Below, piece by piece: positions 1 to 12,009 of a DNA stretch of 64,000 nucleotides. The notes beneath the pieces were generated by a model. It had not been told where the DNA came from. It made no database searches and worked only from the letters and a program-made list of their open reading frames with translations. Source of the stretch: Molossus alvarezi (Eukaryota; Chordata; Mammalia; Chiroptera; Molossidae); NCBI GenBank assembly GCA_037176705.1, contig CM073886.1, positions 122,167,001 through 122,231,000 on the forward strand, read 5' to 3'. Position numbers and translations under genes: made by a program. Position 1 is the stretch's first letter. Each line of letters starts with the position of its first letter.

Positions 1-517
1 TATTTTCTTTATCCAAATGTATCCTTTGCCCTGAATCTTTCACCAATTGATTTTTTTAATCCTATGTGTTCTTCTTATAAACTGCCTCAAATCCTTGTGG
101 AATGAAGCAGGATGTGATGTGTGTGTGTGTGTACATTATACCTTTAGTTGTCCAAACCAGAACCTGAAAGTTGCCCAAGATGCTTTCTTCTTACTTACCC
201 TCCATATCCTAGTTGTCACCAAGTTTATTTCTTTTATCTGTAAATATATATGTCTTTCTACTGTTAGCTTCATGCACTATCTTGGTTCAGAGTATCAGTG
301 TTTCATTAATATCTTTCCTACTTTATTGTTCTTCCCACCTACAGTCTGGTGCCTACTACTCCTCCACAGTGCTGCTATAGAGTATGTTCTAATACCAGGA
401 TGTTCATATAATATCCTCAGTGTAAAATGTTATATCATTTTCTCAATATAAAATCTTTTTATGGCAGCCTGTAGCATTCAGTCATATTTAGTACATAACT
501 TAGCACACAAAGTTTTT

Positions 518-733
518 TTTTTTTTGGTTCAGGTAGAGTGGGAGGGAGAGAGAGGAACAGAGAGAGAGAGAAACATCGATGTGAAAGGAACACATCGAGT
601 GGCTGCCACCCGCACAACCGACCAGGGCCGGGGACAAACTGCAACCGAGGTACGCGCCCTTAGCGGGAACCGAACCCGGGTCTCTCAGGACCGCAGGCCG
701 ACGCTCTAACCGCTGAGCCAAACCGGCCAGGGC
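518..733 (-). mobile_element. Ves-A SINE
   Basis: The reverse-oriented copy ends in CCGGCCAGGGCC at the tRNA-like head. The TSD CACACAAAGTTTTT is present at about 504-517 and 734-747. CpGs are largely intact, so it is young. Confidence 0.92.
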
Positions 734-844
734 CACACAAAGTTTTTCATGGTCTAGTATCTGGCTATTTTTAGCTTCCTCACTGTCCACACCTTTTATC
801 TTGAAGTACTTGAGATTTCTTCAACTTGTCATGTAGTTTTATAT

Positions 845-975
845 CTTTCTACATTTGCACCTGCTTTTCCCTGTGCCCGGAACACCTTTCCCACTATTCT
901 TCATCGGACATTTCTTACCAGGCTTTCAAAATTTATTGCTGGTGACATCTTCCTCAGAAGCATTTCCCTATCTTC
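845..975 (-). mobile_element. L2-like LINE fragment (old)
   Basis: A pyrimidine-rich wording ('CCCTGTGCCCGGAACACC' followed by a 'TTCCTCAG' region) that resembles the 3' part of L2 read in antisense. Recognised by eye only. Confidence 0.4.
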
Positions 976-980
976 TAACC

Positions 981-1116
981 CAGTAGTTATCAATGTCATC
1001 TCTAGATCAGTTATCATTAGCATCATTTCAAAAAATTGTTAGAAATGTCAGATTCGTGGGTATTAATTAACACCTACTAAATGATCAACTCTGGGGTGAG
1101 GCCCAGCAATCTGTGG
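981..1116. mobile_element. MER5A-type hAT MITE fragment
   Basis: Begins CAGTAGTTATCAATG and ends in the MER5-like 'GGGGTGAGGCCCAGCAATCTG'. The element is degraded in its middle. Confidence 0.6.
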
Positions 1117-1119
1117 GGT

Positions 1120-1178
1120 CCACTGGTTTTCAAACTTCAGCATGCATCAAAATCACCTGGAGGTCTTGTTAAAATGCC
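1120..1178. mobile_element. Second MER5A-type fragment
   Basis: CCACTGGTTTTCAAACTTC followed by 'ATCACCTGGAGG' and 'CTTGTTAAAA' is MER5 end sequence. It abuts the previous piece and may be a second copy or the rearranged other end. Confidence 0.6.
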
Positions 1179-1209
1179 AGCTCCCATTTCTGAAAACCTT
1201 GGGTTGGGT

Positions 1210-1512
1210 GGGTGTAATAGGTTGCATTGATAGCCCCAGTTCTCTGCCCCTCCCTGTATCCAAGTCCTTTACCAGGTACTTCCTCCCACTCCTAAAGAGG
1301 CAGAGGATATTTCCATTCCCCTTGACTTTGTGTTTGGACATGACATACTTTGACTTTTGGAATTAGTGGATGTAGCATGGCCAAGCACTTGGAAAGCATT
1401 TGCAGAATTGGGTTTTTGTGCCTCTGCCATCTCCAAGAGACCTACATATTCAGCCTGACCCACTGATTGTAGGAGGAGGTTGAGAGACTATTGTTTTAAG
1501 CCCCTGGGTTTT
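1210..1512 (+). mobile_element. MLT1-like MaLR LTR (old, solo)
   Basis: Internal wording typical of mammalian MLT1 LTRs: a 'TTTGGAATTAGTGG' region, 'CTCTGCCATCTCC', and the end 'TGTTTTAAGCCCCTGGG'. No internal retroviral genes are present. Confidence 0.55.
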
Positions 1513-1765
1513 CTACTGGGTATATACCTAGGAGTGAAATTGCAGGGCCGTAGGGTAATTATCTTTAGCATATAATATCAGTTATCCAAAGTGGTTGTAC
1601 CAATTTTGTGTACTCTCCCAGCATTATATGTAAGTTCTTGTTTACCACGCTTTCAGTTCAACAGTTGAAATGTTTAGTATTTTTAATTTTAATGCAGTGG
1701 TATCTCACAGTGGTTATACTTTGCATTTCCCTATAGACTGATGAAGTGAAGCACCTTTTCAAATG
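1513..1765 (-). mobile_element. L1 fragment (old)
   Basis: An antisense L1 ORF2/3' region: 'GGGTATATACCTAGGAGTG', 'CCAAAGTGGTTGTACC' and 'TGGTATCTCACAGTGG' follow in the order seen in mammalian L1 reverse strands. Confidence 0.7.
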
Positions 1766-1920
1766 GAAAATTAAATCAATTTGATTAATTGATCTAAGCT
1801 CTGGTGGCAAAGGGATTGTCCTTTGTTTTGTGCACCACGTATCCCTAGCACTGGAATATATTGCACATTATAGGCACTCGATAAATATTTGTTTAATAAA
1901 TAGTATAACAGTAGAACTTA

Positions 1921-2174
1921 CTTGCCCTTGTCGGTTTGGCTCATCGGTTAGAGCTTCGGCCAGAGGAACAATGATTTGTAGGTTTGATTCCGGTCAAGGA
2001 CGCGTACCTCAGTTGCGGTTTGTCTCAGCCCTGGTCCAGTCATGCGGAAGGCAACCAGTCGATGTGGCTCTATCACATCGATGTTTCTCTCTGTCTTTCC
2101 CACCCTCCCTCCCTCCCATTCTATCTAATGATAAACAGAATAATATCCTCAGGTGAGGAATAAAAAAAAAAAAG
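1921..2174 (+). mobile_element. Ves-A SINE
   Basis: Head TTGCCCTTGTCGGTTTGG, poly-A at 2162-2173, TSD AGTAGAACTTA at 1910-1920 and 2175-2185. Confidence 0.92.
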
Positions 2175-2741
2175 AGTAGAACTTAATGAATGTTGAATCA
2201 AGAATTTGCTGACTTTAGCTAATACTTGATTCTGTGACCTCAATTTACGTGACATCTCTACATCTTGATTTTCTTGTCTGTAACATAAGAAAGTTTAACT
2301 CTTTTATCCCTAAGATAAAAGATATTTTCAACTGTGAAATTGTGTGATTCTGGACTTTATAAATTACTTTCACATGTTTCTATTATTTTGGGACCCATGC
2401 TTTCACATGCTTATTTTCTCTCGATTCTCTATTTCATTTTATTAATTATAATCTAACTTGTGTGTGCCTTTTCTCCTAATCTTGTATCAGTCCATCTTTG
2501 TGTACCAGCCACGTAATCTTTTACCTTGTGCTAGATTGTGTCCTTCTTTAGGGACTTGAAATACTAGTGACTCCCTTCCCCGTTTCTTCTTCCCCTTTTG
2601 CCTAACTCTAATTCATGAGAGTTTCTTAATGAGGCATTCTGTGCTGCCTCCACCCTCCCCCAAATAAACTTAGTTATCATCTTTTCTTCTCCTCAAATGC
2701 CCTGTTCTTTTCATTTAGAAAAGAGCAAGGACTTCAGAATG

Positions 2742-2870
2742 TTAAGAGCAGGAACTCTGGAATCAGACCTTGGGCAACTTAACCTTTATATTTCTCAGTT
2801 TTTATCTTGAAATGAAGATAATCGTAGTACCTATTAATAGGATAAGGATTAAATTAATTAAAATGTATAA
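2742..2870 (+). mobile_element. MIR fragment
   Basis: 'GGAACTCTGGAATCAGACC', then 'TGGGCAACTTAACC' and the trailing 'GATAATCGTAGTACCT' match the order of MIR core sequence. Confidence 0.6.
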
Positions 2871-2932
2871 AAATTAAAGGAACAAAATATAAATTAAATA
2901 TGTAAATTTCTTAGAACCATTCCATGCATAAA

Positions 2933-3125
2933 CAGCGGTTCTCAACCTGTGGGTCGCGACCTCTTTGGGGGTCAAACGACCCTTTCACAGGTTTCACCTA
3001 AGACATTAACAGTAGCAAAATTACAGTTACGAAGTAGCAATGAAAATAATTTTATGGTTGGGGGTCACCACAACATGAGGAACTGTATTAAAGGGTCACG
3101 ACAGTAGGAAGGTTGAGAACCACTG
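2933..3125. mobile_element. SPIN/URR1-like hAT MITE
   Basis: A 193 bp element with terminal inverted repeats CAGCGGTTCTCAACC and (reverse) CAGTGGTTCTCAACC. The interior has 'GTGGGTCGCGACC' and 'GGGGGTCACCACAACATGAG'. This is the hAT group known from rodents, bats and other tetrapods as URR1/SPIN-type elements. No transposase is encoded. I could not find an exact 8-bp TSD. Confidence 0.8.
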
Positions 3126-4439
3126 AATTAGGTGCTAAGTATCATCCCTTATTATTATTATGAAATTTACCACAATATATAATTATGTTGCATGGTGATT
3201 ATTCATAATACCACTCGTGCTGGACTCTGAAAGCTCCATGAGGATACTACCATGTCTGGTTTTTGTTGTTTGTTTGTTTATTTTTAACCAGTGTATACTT
3301 AACACTCACTTATATGTCTGGTCTTATTCTAGGGGTTAGCGACTAAGTATATAATGGTGAATACATAAAGATTTACTTTTTATTAGATTAGGAAATTAGA
3401 TAAATAAGGAAAAGGAAATTAGTCACAAATTTCATCACTCAGTGATAAGCATACTTAATATTATCAGATACTGGTAAGGAGAAGCTAAACTACTTCCTCA
3501 AATTAAAGCAATTCAGTATTCTGATTGAAGGGTTAATTCCCATCTTAAGTCTAGTTTGCTTTTGTGTTTATATGTAATAGTTAATTGTGTTAAAACATTA
3601 TTTGAGAAACCTTTCTTTTTATATCTCTCTTTTCTGCACCCCACTCAGTTTTATTTCGATTTCTTAAACAACAGCGAAAGTCCCCTGTAACATGAGATAC
3701 AGTATCTATTCTTAATCATTTTTTTAGGTACTATTAAAATCAGTCAGCTATTATATATTCTGGTCACAGAAAACCACTATCTAGTTAATATCCCAGGATT
3801 TTCTAAACCAAGAAACAAAATAAAGAAAACAGTAAAAATGATGTTTTGAGAATTTGAGATTTAATTAAAAAGTTTGTTCAGGTGCTTTTGCTGTTTAATA
3901 GCATTATATTTTGGAGATTTATTATAGCACACAGAGTCATTTGATTCTATATTTTGATTAACCTTCTACCTCAGGCTGTAGTTGCTATTATATTTTCTTT
4001 TTAATAATCTGTGTTTCATAAAAAGTTTAATTTTATATAAGTTAATCAGAAACCCCACTCAATATGTAAAAATCCATGTCTTGAATGAAAGATGGATGAT
4101 GGCAGAATTTAAAGAACTATTTTTTTCATTCTATGTACAGAAAGGAATATGCCATTTGATGTAATGAAACCTATATTTTATGATTAGTTCATTGAACATT
4201 AGAAAATATACATTCTAATTTATATCATCATTAATTTATATGTTTATATCCTATAAAATGGCATAGTTGTAGAGTCCAGTGTAAATCATAAAAAGGTTAC
4301 TATCGATAATGTAAATCAGAAATCACTTTTCTTTATTCTTTCCCTATAAATTGAACTACTTGAAATAATTTTGAAATTTAGCTCCTTAGTAAGAAGTTGT
4401 TTGTTGCTGGTTTAAATTGACTTATAAAATGTTTATCTT

Positions 4440-4597
4440 TGCCCTGGCCGGTTTGGCTCAGCAGTTAGAGCATCAGCCTGCGGTCCAGAGAGACCTGGGT
4501 TCAGTTCCCCTAAGGGCACATACCTCGGTTGCAGTTTGTCCCCAGCCCTGGTTGGTCATGCGGGTGGCAGCCACTCAATGTGTCCCTTTCACATCGA

Positions 4598-4646
<49 letters not shown>

Positions 4647-4707
4647 CTCTGTCTGAACAAAAAATGGAAAAATGTCCTCGGGTGAGGATAAAAATAAATA
4701 AAATAAA
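4440..4707 (+). mobile_element. Ves-A SINE with expanded (CT)n
   Basis: TSD ATAAAATGTTTATCTT at 4424-4439 and 4708-4723. It carries a pure (CT)n run at about 4602-4643. Confidence 0.95.
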
Positions 4708-4853
4708 ATAAAATGTTTATCTTCCCTGAAAAGCTATCCCAGTATTTTCTTTCACATTCATTAGTCATATTATTTAATGATATTTGGTTCTCTTGAATTC
4801 TTTTGTGGGGTTTTAAACCAATTACAGAAATACAGTCTGAGGAAAACATGGTG

Positions 4854-5208
4854 TCTTAGTCCATTTGGGCTACTAGAACAGAATACACTAGACTGATTGA
4901 CTTATAAACAACAGAAATTTATTTCTCACAGTTCTGAAGGCTGGGTGCCAGCAGATTTTGGTTCTTTGAGAATCCACTTCTTGGTTCATTGATTGATGTT
5001 TCACTGTGTCCTCACATGGTGGAAGGGGCAAAGGAGCTCTCTGGAATCTCTTTTATGAGGTCATTAATCACATTCATGAGGGCTCCACTCTCATTACCTA
5101 ATCACCTCCCAAAGGTTCCACCTCCAGGTACCATCACATTGTGGATTAAATTTCAATATACGAATGTTGGCCAGGCAGTGGGCATGGAACATTCAGTCCA
5201 CAACATAA
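4854..5208 (-). mobile_element. MaLR (MST/MLT1-type) solo LTR
   Basis: Reads in reverse as a mammalian MaLR LTR: 'CTTAGTCCATTTGGGCTAC', 'CAACAGAAATTTATTTCTCA', 'GTGTCCTCACATGGTGGAA', 'CCTAATCACCTCCCAAAGG'. No coding sequence. It is an old copy with many changes. Confidence 0.8.
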
Positions 5209-5345
5209 GGTTCATCAGGAATAGATCTGAAAAAAAGGCTTTAATTAATGCTGGCCTTAGTATGAGACAATATTTTACACCCAATAAAAAAGTTCCCTTA
5301 CTTAAAAAAACAAAACAAAAAAACAGTTTTATTAGGGAAAGCTTT

Positions 5346-5529
5346 TTTTTTTTTATTGATTAATTTTTGTTACAAATGATTCTCCTTTTTTCCCCCACTG
5401 ATTCCCCCCTCCCCCTTTCCTCCCTGCCCCTTCCCCCGATTGTTGTCCATGTCCACTGTTCATGCATACATGCATATAAATTCTGTTGTTCATCCCTCTC
5501 TCACCTCCCCACTCCTTAGGGGATTGTAC
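5346..5529 (-). mobile_element. Very short L1 3'-end insertion
   Basis: A 184 bp insertion, poly-T at the left and pyrimidine-rich 3'UTR sequence in antisense ('CATGCATACATGCATATAAA'), flanked by the 12-bp TSD AGGGAAAGCTTT at 5334-5345 and 5530-5541. It is a severely 5'-truncated L1 of the same lineage as 54028-56404. Confidence 0.9.
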
Positions 5530-5699
5530 AGGGAAAGCTTTAAGCACATGCAAAGTAAACAGAAGAGTATTATTAATGTCTCATGCCCATCACACAGCTT
5601 CAACAGTAATCAACATGCCATTGTTTTCATTTCACCTATGCCTCCACCTACTCTCCGACCACTGCTTAATTATCATTATTACTACTTTTACTGGGGTTT

Positions 5700-5990
5700 T
5701 TTGTTGTTTTTTTTGGAGGTTGGTAACATTTAAATATATTCAAAAACAGAAATTTTAGCTTTATGATTTTGACAAATGGGTACAGTTGTGTAACTAGTAT
5801 TCCTTCATAATATAAAACATTTTCATCACACCAGAAAGTTTCTACATAACCCCATCAGCATAATAAAAGAACAAATTGATATTTGGACTTTATCAAAATT
5901 TCAAAAGATATTAAGAAAATATTTGCAAAATATATATCTAATACAGAATTGTTATCTAAAACATATAATACATACGTTCAAAGGTCAATT
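5700..5990. mobile_element. Old L1 fragments
   Basis: 5700-5860 resembles an antisense L1 3' end ('CACACCAGAAAGTTTCTACA'). 5870-5990 reads in sense as L1 ORF2-like 'K-I-F-A-K-Y-I-S-N-T-E-L-L'. Both are degraded. Confidence 0.5.
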
Positions 5991-5999
5991 GGAAGATTG

Positions 6000-6680
6000 C
6001 CAGTCTCTGTCGTAGTTACTGGGATATCAAAGCAGAGCTGTTAAGTAGACATTTGGATATCTGCGTCGTGTACAGGGGGAGAAGTCCAAGTAGGAGATAT
6101 AAATTTTTGAGTCGTCATTGCAGGCGCTATTTTAAAATTATGATATTGAATGAGATCAATGACAGAGTGAGGACAGGAAGATGAGAAAGATCCACAATAG
6201 GATTTAGGAGTGGTAATTGTTGTTTGAGGAAAAAACTAGATGAATTTGTTGTTCTGGAAAACAAAGAATTGTTCAAACAGGAGAGAGTGATCAACTGTGT
6301 TGAATGCTAGGTCCAATCCGGTGAGATCTGAGGCTTGCATGTTAGCATTTAGCAATGTAGATACCATTACTGACCATGGCAAGACGTCTAGTGGAATGAT
6401 GATGATAACACATTCAGTGTAGTTCCAAAAGAAAGTAGAAGTATTAGAGGTGAATATAGACAACTGAAGAAATTTTGCTGTGAAAGGAAGCAGAAAAATT
6501 ACGCAGTTATCGGAGGGGTATATAGGGATCGAGGTGTAGGAAGATTTTTTGTTTTTGTTTTTGTGGGAGTAGGTGCCGATTGGAATGATCCGATAATAGG
6601 GAAAACTGATGATGTAGGAGAGAGACGAGAGTTGCTGGGATGATATTTTTGTGGATTAAAGCAGAAAAGGAATCAGTAAT
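6000..6680. repeat. Unclassified ancient repeat-like stretch
   Basis: Purine-rich wording such as 'GAGAGTGATCAACTGTGTTG' followed by 'AATGCTAGGTCC' resembles a widespread old mammalian repeat. I cannot name the family. The open frame on the reverse strand at 6236-6463 has no recognisable content. Confidence 0.35.
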
Positions 6681-6878
6681 GCAGATTCTGCATAAGTGAT
6701 CATGATTTGTTTTATTTATTTATTTATTTTGCATGTCTTCTGTGTGTACTCTTTCTTGATAGCTTTTTTAGGTACTTTAATTATTATCTTAACCTGTTGA
6801 ATTGGAAGAATTTCCTATGGTATCTGAAACATACTCTCTTTGTTCTTCTATTGAGTTGTCTTGAAGAACTCATTGTTC

Positions 6879-7211
6879 TGCCTGGCTGGAGTGGCTCAGT
6901 TGGTTGAGCGTCCTCCTGTGCACTGAAAGGTTGCAGGTTTGATTTCCAGTCAGGGTACATACCTGTGTTGCAGGATCAATCTCCGGTTGGGGAGCATACA
7001 GAAAGCAACTGATTGATGTTTCTCTTTCTCTGTCTCTCTCTATCTCTCCCCCCTGTACCCCCCACCCTCTCCCTCTCTCTCTCTCCTCCTTTCCCTCTCT
7101 CTCTCTCCCTCTCTCTCTCTCCCTCTCTCTCTCTCCCTCTCTCTGTCTCCCCCTCTCTCTCTCCCTCCCTCTCTCTCTAAGCAAGTCCTTGGGTGAGGAT
7201 TTTTTATTAAA
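6879..7211 (+). mobile_element. Ves-type SINE with long CT-rich body
   Basis: tRNA-like head 'CCTGGCTGGAGTGGCTCAG', B-box-like 'GGTTTGATTTCC', then about 165 bp of C/T-rich microsatellite (7017-7180) and a tail 'CTTGGGTGAGGATTTTTTA'. Confidence 0.85.
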
Positions 7212-7418
7212 AAGGCCTGGATGGTGTAGCTCTGTGGTTGAGCATTGACCCATGCACCTAGAGGTAACCGGTTCAATTCCCAGTCAGGGCACATGCCCAG
7301 GTTGTGGGTCAAATCCCCAGTGTGGGGCATGCAGGAGGCAGCCAATCGATGTCATCTATATTTCCATCTCTCCCTCTCCCTTCCTCTCTCTCAAATCAAT
7401 TAAAAAAAAAAAAAAAAG
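7212..7418 (+). mobile_element. Ves-B SINE, directly after the previous one
   Basis: Head GGCCTGGATGGTGTAGCTC, body 'GCAGCCAATCGATGTC', tail 'CAAATCAATTAAAAA'. 'GAACTCATTGTTCT' before the first SINE and 'GAATTAATTGTTCC' after this one look like a decayed TSD spanning both. Confidence 0.88.
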
Positions 7419-8689
7419 AATTAATTGTTCCTAGGGACAATATCACATAATGAGGATCAAAAATTAAAAGTAGCCAGAGTTTTGTGAGCAGATTCTTAGG
7501 GCAGCCAAATTCCAAATAGCTAATAGAACCAAGATGACTGATGAAGACTATTACATACTTTTGTAATTTAATATTAATGTAGAAGTGTTGGTGTATCCAG
7601 GCTTTTCTTATGTTTTATATATATCCCAAAAAAGTTTCCCCGTGTTTAAACAAAAAAAAATTTTTTAACTCAGGATCTGTTGTTTTCTAATGGTGTTGAA
7701 TAATCAATTCAGAAGAATCGGGCCAACCTTTAACAGATCAGGAAAAAGTGAATTTAAAATTTTTACATTAGTTGAAAGTGTGCCCTCTTGTGGACTATTC
7801 AGTAATTTTACATAAAAGTGTTTTCTCGTATCTCAGATTAAATTATGTACATCAAAAATGTTATGATCAGAAGTTGAGTCTGTATATAAATGTACTTTAA
7901 GACCTAACCTTCATTTAGAAGAAAATAAAATCTCCATTGACTTTACATTTCCAATACCATTGCATAGGAAATAGTCTCATAGTTTCATGGTATAAAATAT
8001 AGTCTCAACCTTTATTAGGGACTAGAAATAGGCTATTTCTTTGGCAGTGGAAAAGGAGGTAAGAAAATTTTTGGTGGGGAGATATAATAGGAACCCAAAT
8101 AATTCATAGCAGCACTTGGAAATATCCTCCATAGCTTCTCTCTGAAAAAGGTTTTAAATAATCAAATTCCTAGACTCAGGCGTATTTTTTCCTGATGCAG
8201 TTTGTATTTTTGCACTTTTTCCTATGATTAGACATCATGTAACTACTCTGCAGAGCTTTGCAAGTCAATTTAACTAGTAATCATTTGGGACCTTTTTAAG
8301 TGATGGGAATGTTTGTTAAAGTTGGTTTGTATAAAAATGTATGTGAAATTGGTAAGAACAAAGAAGAAAACGGATTATAAAATATAAAGTTTTACTAATT
8401 GTTTTATTTCTTAATGAATATACACATGTGCTGTTAACTGTTTTTGAGACACCCTAAATCTCAATTTGATTTACTTATTGGTGACTTCTTTTTCTCTTCA
8501 TATTACTCAATAATGTATATCCTTCTGTTACATTTTATATGTATAATGATATAGCTACGTTAATGGAACATACATTATTGATATTCAGCAGGGAGCTCAG
8601 GGTTCCAAAAGCAAAGCATGTGACCAAAGAGAGCTTTAAAGCTTTGTTTTATTTTGCATCTTATTTCTTTATTTATTTTCTTATTTATT

Positions 8690-8852
8690 TTCTGATCCTC
8701 ACCAGAGGACATGTTTATTGATTTTTACAGAGAGAAAAACATGGAGAAACATGGATCAGTGGCCTCCCACACACACCCTGACTGGGAATTGAACCTGTGA
8801 TCTTTTGGTGTGCTGCACAGTGCTCCAACCAACTGAGCCACGTGGCCAGGGC
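8690..8852 (-). mobile_element. Ves-type SINE (old)
   Basis: Ends CCAACTGAGCCACGTGGCCAGGG. Short A-rich body, CpGs mostly lost, only a partial TSD (TTGCAT). Confidence 0.8.
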
Positions 8853-9079
8853 TTGCATTTTTCTTATTTAATGGAAGTAATTTAGAACTCAAGGACAGCA
8901 GAAATGTTTTAAAGAAGTAAGAATTTTCACAATGCAGCTGATTGGAAACTTTGTTTTGAGCTAGGAGTTAAGGAAGATCTAATAGTAGGCAACAACGTAG
9001 CTTGACTAAGTGAAAGGATTCTTCTGGGGAAGCGGCAGTCTCTAGGGAGTCACTGTTTCCTATTTAAAATAGTAAGTAG

Positions 9080-9332
9080 GCCCTGACCAGTTTGGTCAGC
9101 GGTTAGAGCGTCGGCCTGGGGACTGGAGAGTACCGGGTTCGGTTCCCCCTAAGGGCACGTATCTCGGTTGCAGTTTGTCCCTGGCCCTGGATGGGGTCGT
9201 GTGGGTGGCAACCACTTGGTGTGTCTCTATCACATCGATGTTTCTTTCTTTCTCTTCCCCCTCCTTTCTCCCTCCCACTGTATCTGAAGAGAAACACACA
9301 CCAAAAATCCTCAGGTGAGGATAAAAAAAAAA
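9080..9332 (+). mobile_element. Ves-A SINE
   Basis: Full length with tail 'CTCAGGTGAGGATAAAA'. TSD AGTAAGTAG at 9071-9079 and AGTAAATAG at 9333-9341 (one change). Confidence 0.92.
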
Positions 9333-9754
9333 AGTAAATAGTACAACATAGATTTATCTGTTATCTAGCTATTTAGGATTTATATTCCACCTATTTCCCA
9401 AAATAATTTGAGGCAGTTTATACTATTAAATATAATATAAACTGAGATAATAAAAATATACCAGTTTTAAGCCCTTCACCCCCCCACACACAAACAAAAT
9501 AACATTACCAAGGAATAAACGTGTTAATTAGCTAAACATTCCATACATATATAAAACTTCAGTTTATTCAAAATAGTGTTATAATCACACAAGATGACAA
9601 CATAGTGTAAAGAATGCTGAACTAGAAATCCAAACATTTAGCTTATCTGAGGAACAGTTTCCTTTAACTTTTATTGGTTTATCTTTAAGTCATAGCAGTG
9701 TAGATGTTTCCTGGTTTTATGTCCTTCAGTTGTTCACGAGAATGTAAGATATGG

Positions 9755-9935
9755 TTAGAAATGCCTGAATTCATATCCCAGCTCTGCTATGTGCTATCTA
9801 TGTAGCCACAAGACAAAGCAATTAGTCTCTGAGCCTTTATTTTTGCATCTGTCAAGTAGAGATAATCTTCACAATCCTCTTAATTTGGTATGATGAAGGA
9901 AAGGTATGCATTAATGTCAAGCACATAAGAAATGC
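9755..9935 (+). mobile_element. MIR fragment
   Basis: 'CCCAGCTCTGCTATGTGC' followed by 'TCTCTGAGCCTTTATTTTTG' and 'GTAGAGATAATCTTCAC' matches the MIR core order. Confidence 0.65.
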
Positions 9936-10804
9936 TTTTAAAAAATTTCTCTATAATCTTGTCTTTTGCCTATTTCATCTATTATTATAATTTATTATCA
10001 ACCCTTCATGGATCACTTCTATATCTATAAGCTGTAGTTCTGACCACTTTTGTCAGTTCCTGAATGTGCAACTTATATTCATCTCCAGCTAGATGTTACA
10101 TTGGCATTTTAATCTGAATGAGTCCAAATCAAACCACAATTACATTTTAGTGCTGTAGTATTCTTCCAACAACTTTCTCCATTCTTTGACTCTTTACCAC
10201 CCCACCCTCCTTATCACTCTTACATTAATCTTAATTAAAGCTTAAGTTAGCTTATATCAAAGATATGGGGCAAAAAAGATCATTTCATGACATCCTTCTT
10301 TGTAGGCTCCAATTCACCCTTCTGGTCAAAGTGTCTTTGTATACACCCTGCATATCTATTAGCCTTTCTCATTTAGAACCTAGCACAGTGCTTTCATACA
10401 ATAGATTCTTAATATAGGTTTCTTAGATGACTATTTGAATGTCCCAGAGACGTTCATGTACAAATAGCAGCAATTATTAGAAGGCCCATTTAATGTTTTT
10501 TACTTTTATGCATAGTTTATATCATTGTTTTTCTGAAAATTATTATTTTAATGGTTTTTAAAAATTCCTAAGTAATTACAGACATAAATACTATAAAAAT
10601 GGGAATCCCCCAGAATTCCAGAATACATTCCCTCAACCATTGTTACTGGTTGAAAATATATTCATAAAGAACCTTTTTTAATACCAAGATTGTCATATTT
10701 ATAAAAATGTATTATAAACAAATATGGGCTTGAACTTTACACATTGATATTAATTAGCAATATATATCTCTTCTATATCTTTTCGTGAATTTTAAGACTC
10801 TTTG

Positions 10805-11750
10805 GCATTTTTTATTATTAATTGTATTGGGGTGACATTGGTTAATAAGATTTTATATGTTTCAAGTGTACATTTCTATGATATATTGCATTGTGTGCCC
10901 ACCACCCAAAGTCAAATCATCTTCCATCATCATTTATTTGACCCCCTTTATACTTTACTACTTCACACCCCTTTTTCCTCTGGTAACCACCATTCTGTTG
11001 TCTGTGTCTATGAGTTTTGTTTGTCTGTTTTTCTTGTTCATTCATTTGTTGCTTTCAATACCTCACATATAAGTGAAATTATATGGTTCTTAACTCTTTC
11101 TGTCTGATTTATTTTGCTTGGCATGATGTTCTCAGTTCCTATCCTAGTTGTCGCAAATGACTATATTTCATCTTTTCTTATGGCTGAGTAGTATTTCATA
11201 GTATATATACAACACATCTTTTAAATCCAATCCTCTGTTGAAGGACATAGGTTGTGTCTATGTCTTGGCCATCATGAACAGTGCTGCAATGAACTTCAGG
11301 GTTCATGTTTCTTTGGGAATAAACGCTTTCAAATTTTTGCGTAGCTACCCAGAAGAGGGGTTTGCTGGGTCGTATGGCAAATCTATTCTAAATTTTTTTT
11401 TCTTTATTGATTTTAGAGAGGGAGATAGAAACATCGATGAAAGAAAACATCAATTGGCCACATCCTGCATCTCCCTCACTGGGGATTTGGCCCACAACCT
11501 GGGCATGTGCCTTACCTGGAATCAAACCAGCTACCTCTTGGTGCATGGGTCGATGCTCAATCACTGAGCCATATCAGCTGAGATATTCTTAATTTTTTGA
11601 GGAACCTCCATACTGTTTCCCATAATGGCTGTACCAGTTTACATTCCCACTAGCTGTGTGTGAAGGTTCCTTTTTTTCCACACCCTCTCCAACACTGGTT
11701 ATTACTTGTCTTGTTGATAGGTGAGTTAGCTCGATTTGGTGTTCTGTGTT
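10805..11750 (-). mobile_element. Old L1 3' region, interrupted by a SINE
   Basis: Antisense L1 wording: 'ATTGTATTGGGGTGACATTG', 'TGGCTGAGTAGTATTTCATA', 'AACAGTGCTGCAATGAAC', then after the SINE 'TACTGTTTCCCATAATGGC'. Its open frames are fragments of this L1, not genes. Confidence 0.85.
11399..11583 (-). mobile_element. Ves-B SINE inserted in L1
   Basis: TSD TATTCTAAATTTTTT at 11384-11398 and TATTCTTAATTTTTT at 11584-11598. The L1 sequence continues across it. Confidence 0.92.
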
Positions 11751-12009
11751 GTTTTGTTTTTAATTTGATGCAGATTGTGGAAGGATTAAAATATGAGTAG
11801 TCACAGTAAAATTGGTTCAGGTTTTAAGTAAATGATTCTTTCCCGTTTCTCCCCCTGGAAGATGTACCCTGTTTACAACATTTCCATGCCCAAAACTCTT
11901 GTTAACAACTTCACTTTGCTTGCCTAGCATAGTATGTGACATAGTGACACAAAATAAATATAGGATGCATCATCCTGAAGGGCTAAATACTATAGAAACA
12001 TAGTGTGTT

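Noticed and set aside
6870..7345. Long Arg/Glu-rich open frames on the minus strand
   Set aside because: They are translations of the CT-rich microsatellite and SINE bodies; no start context or conserved domain.
10802..11107. 101-codon frame
   Set aside because: Antisense reading of an old L1 3' region.
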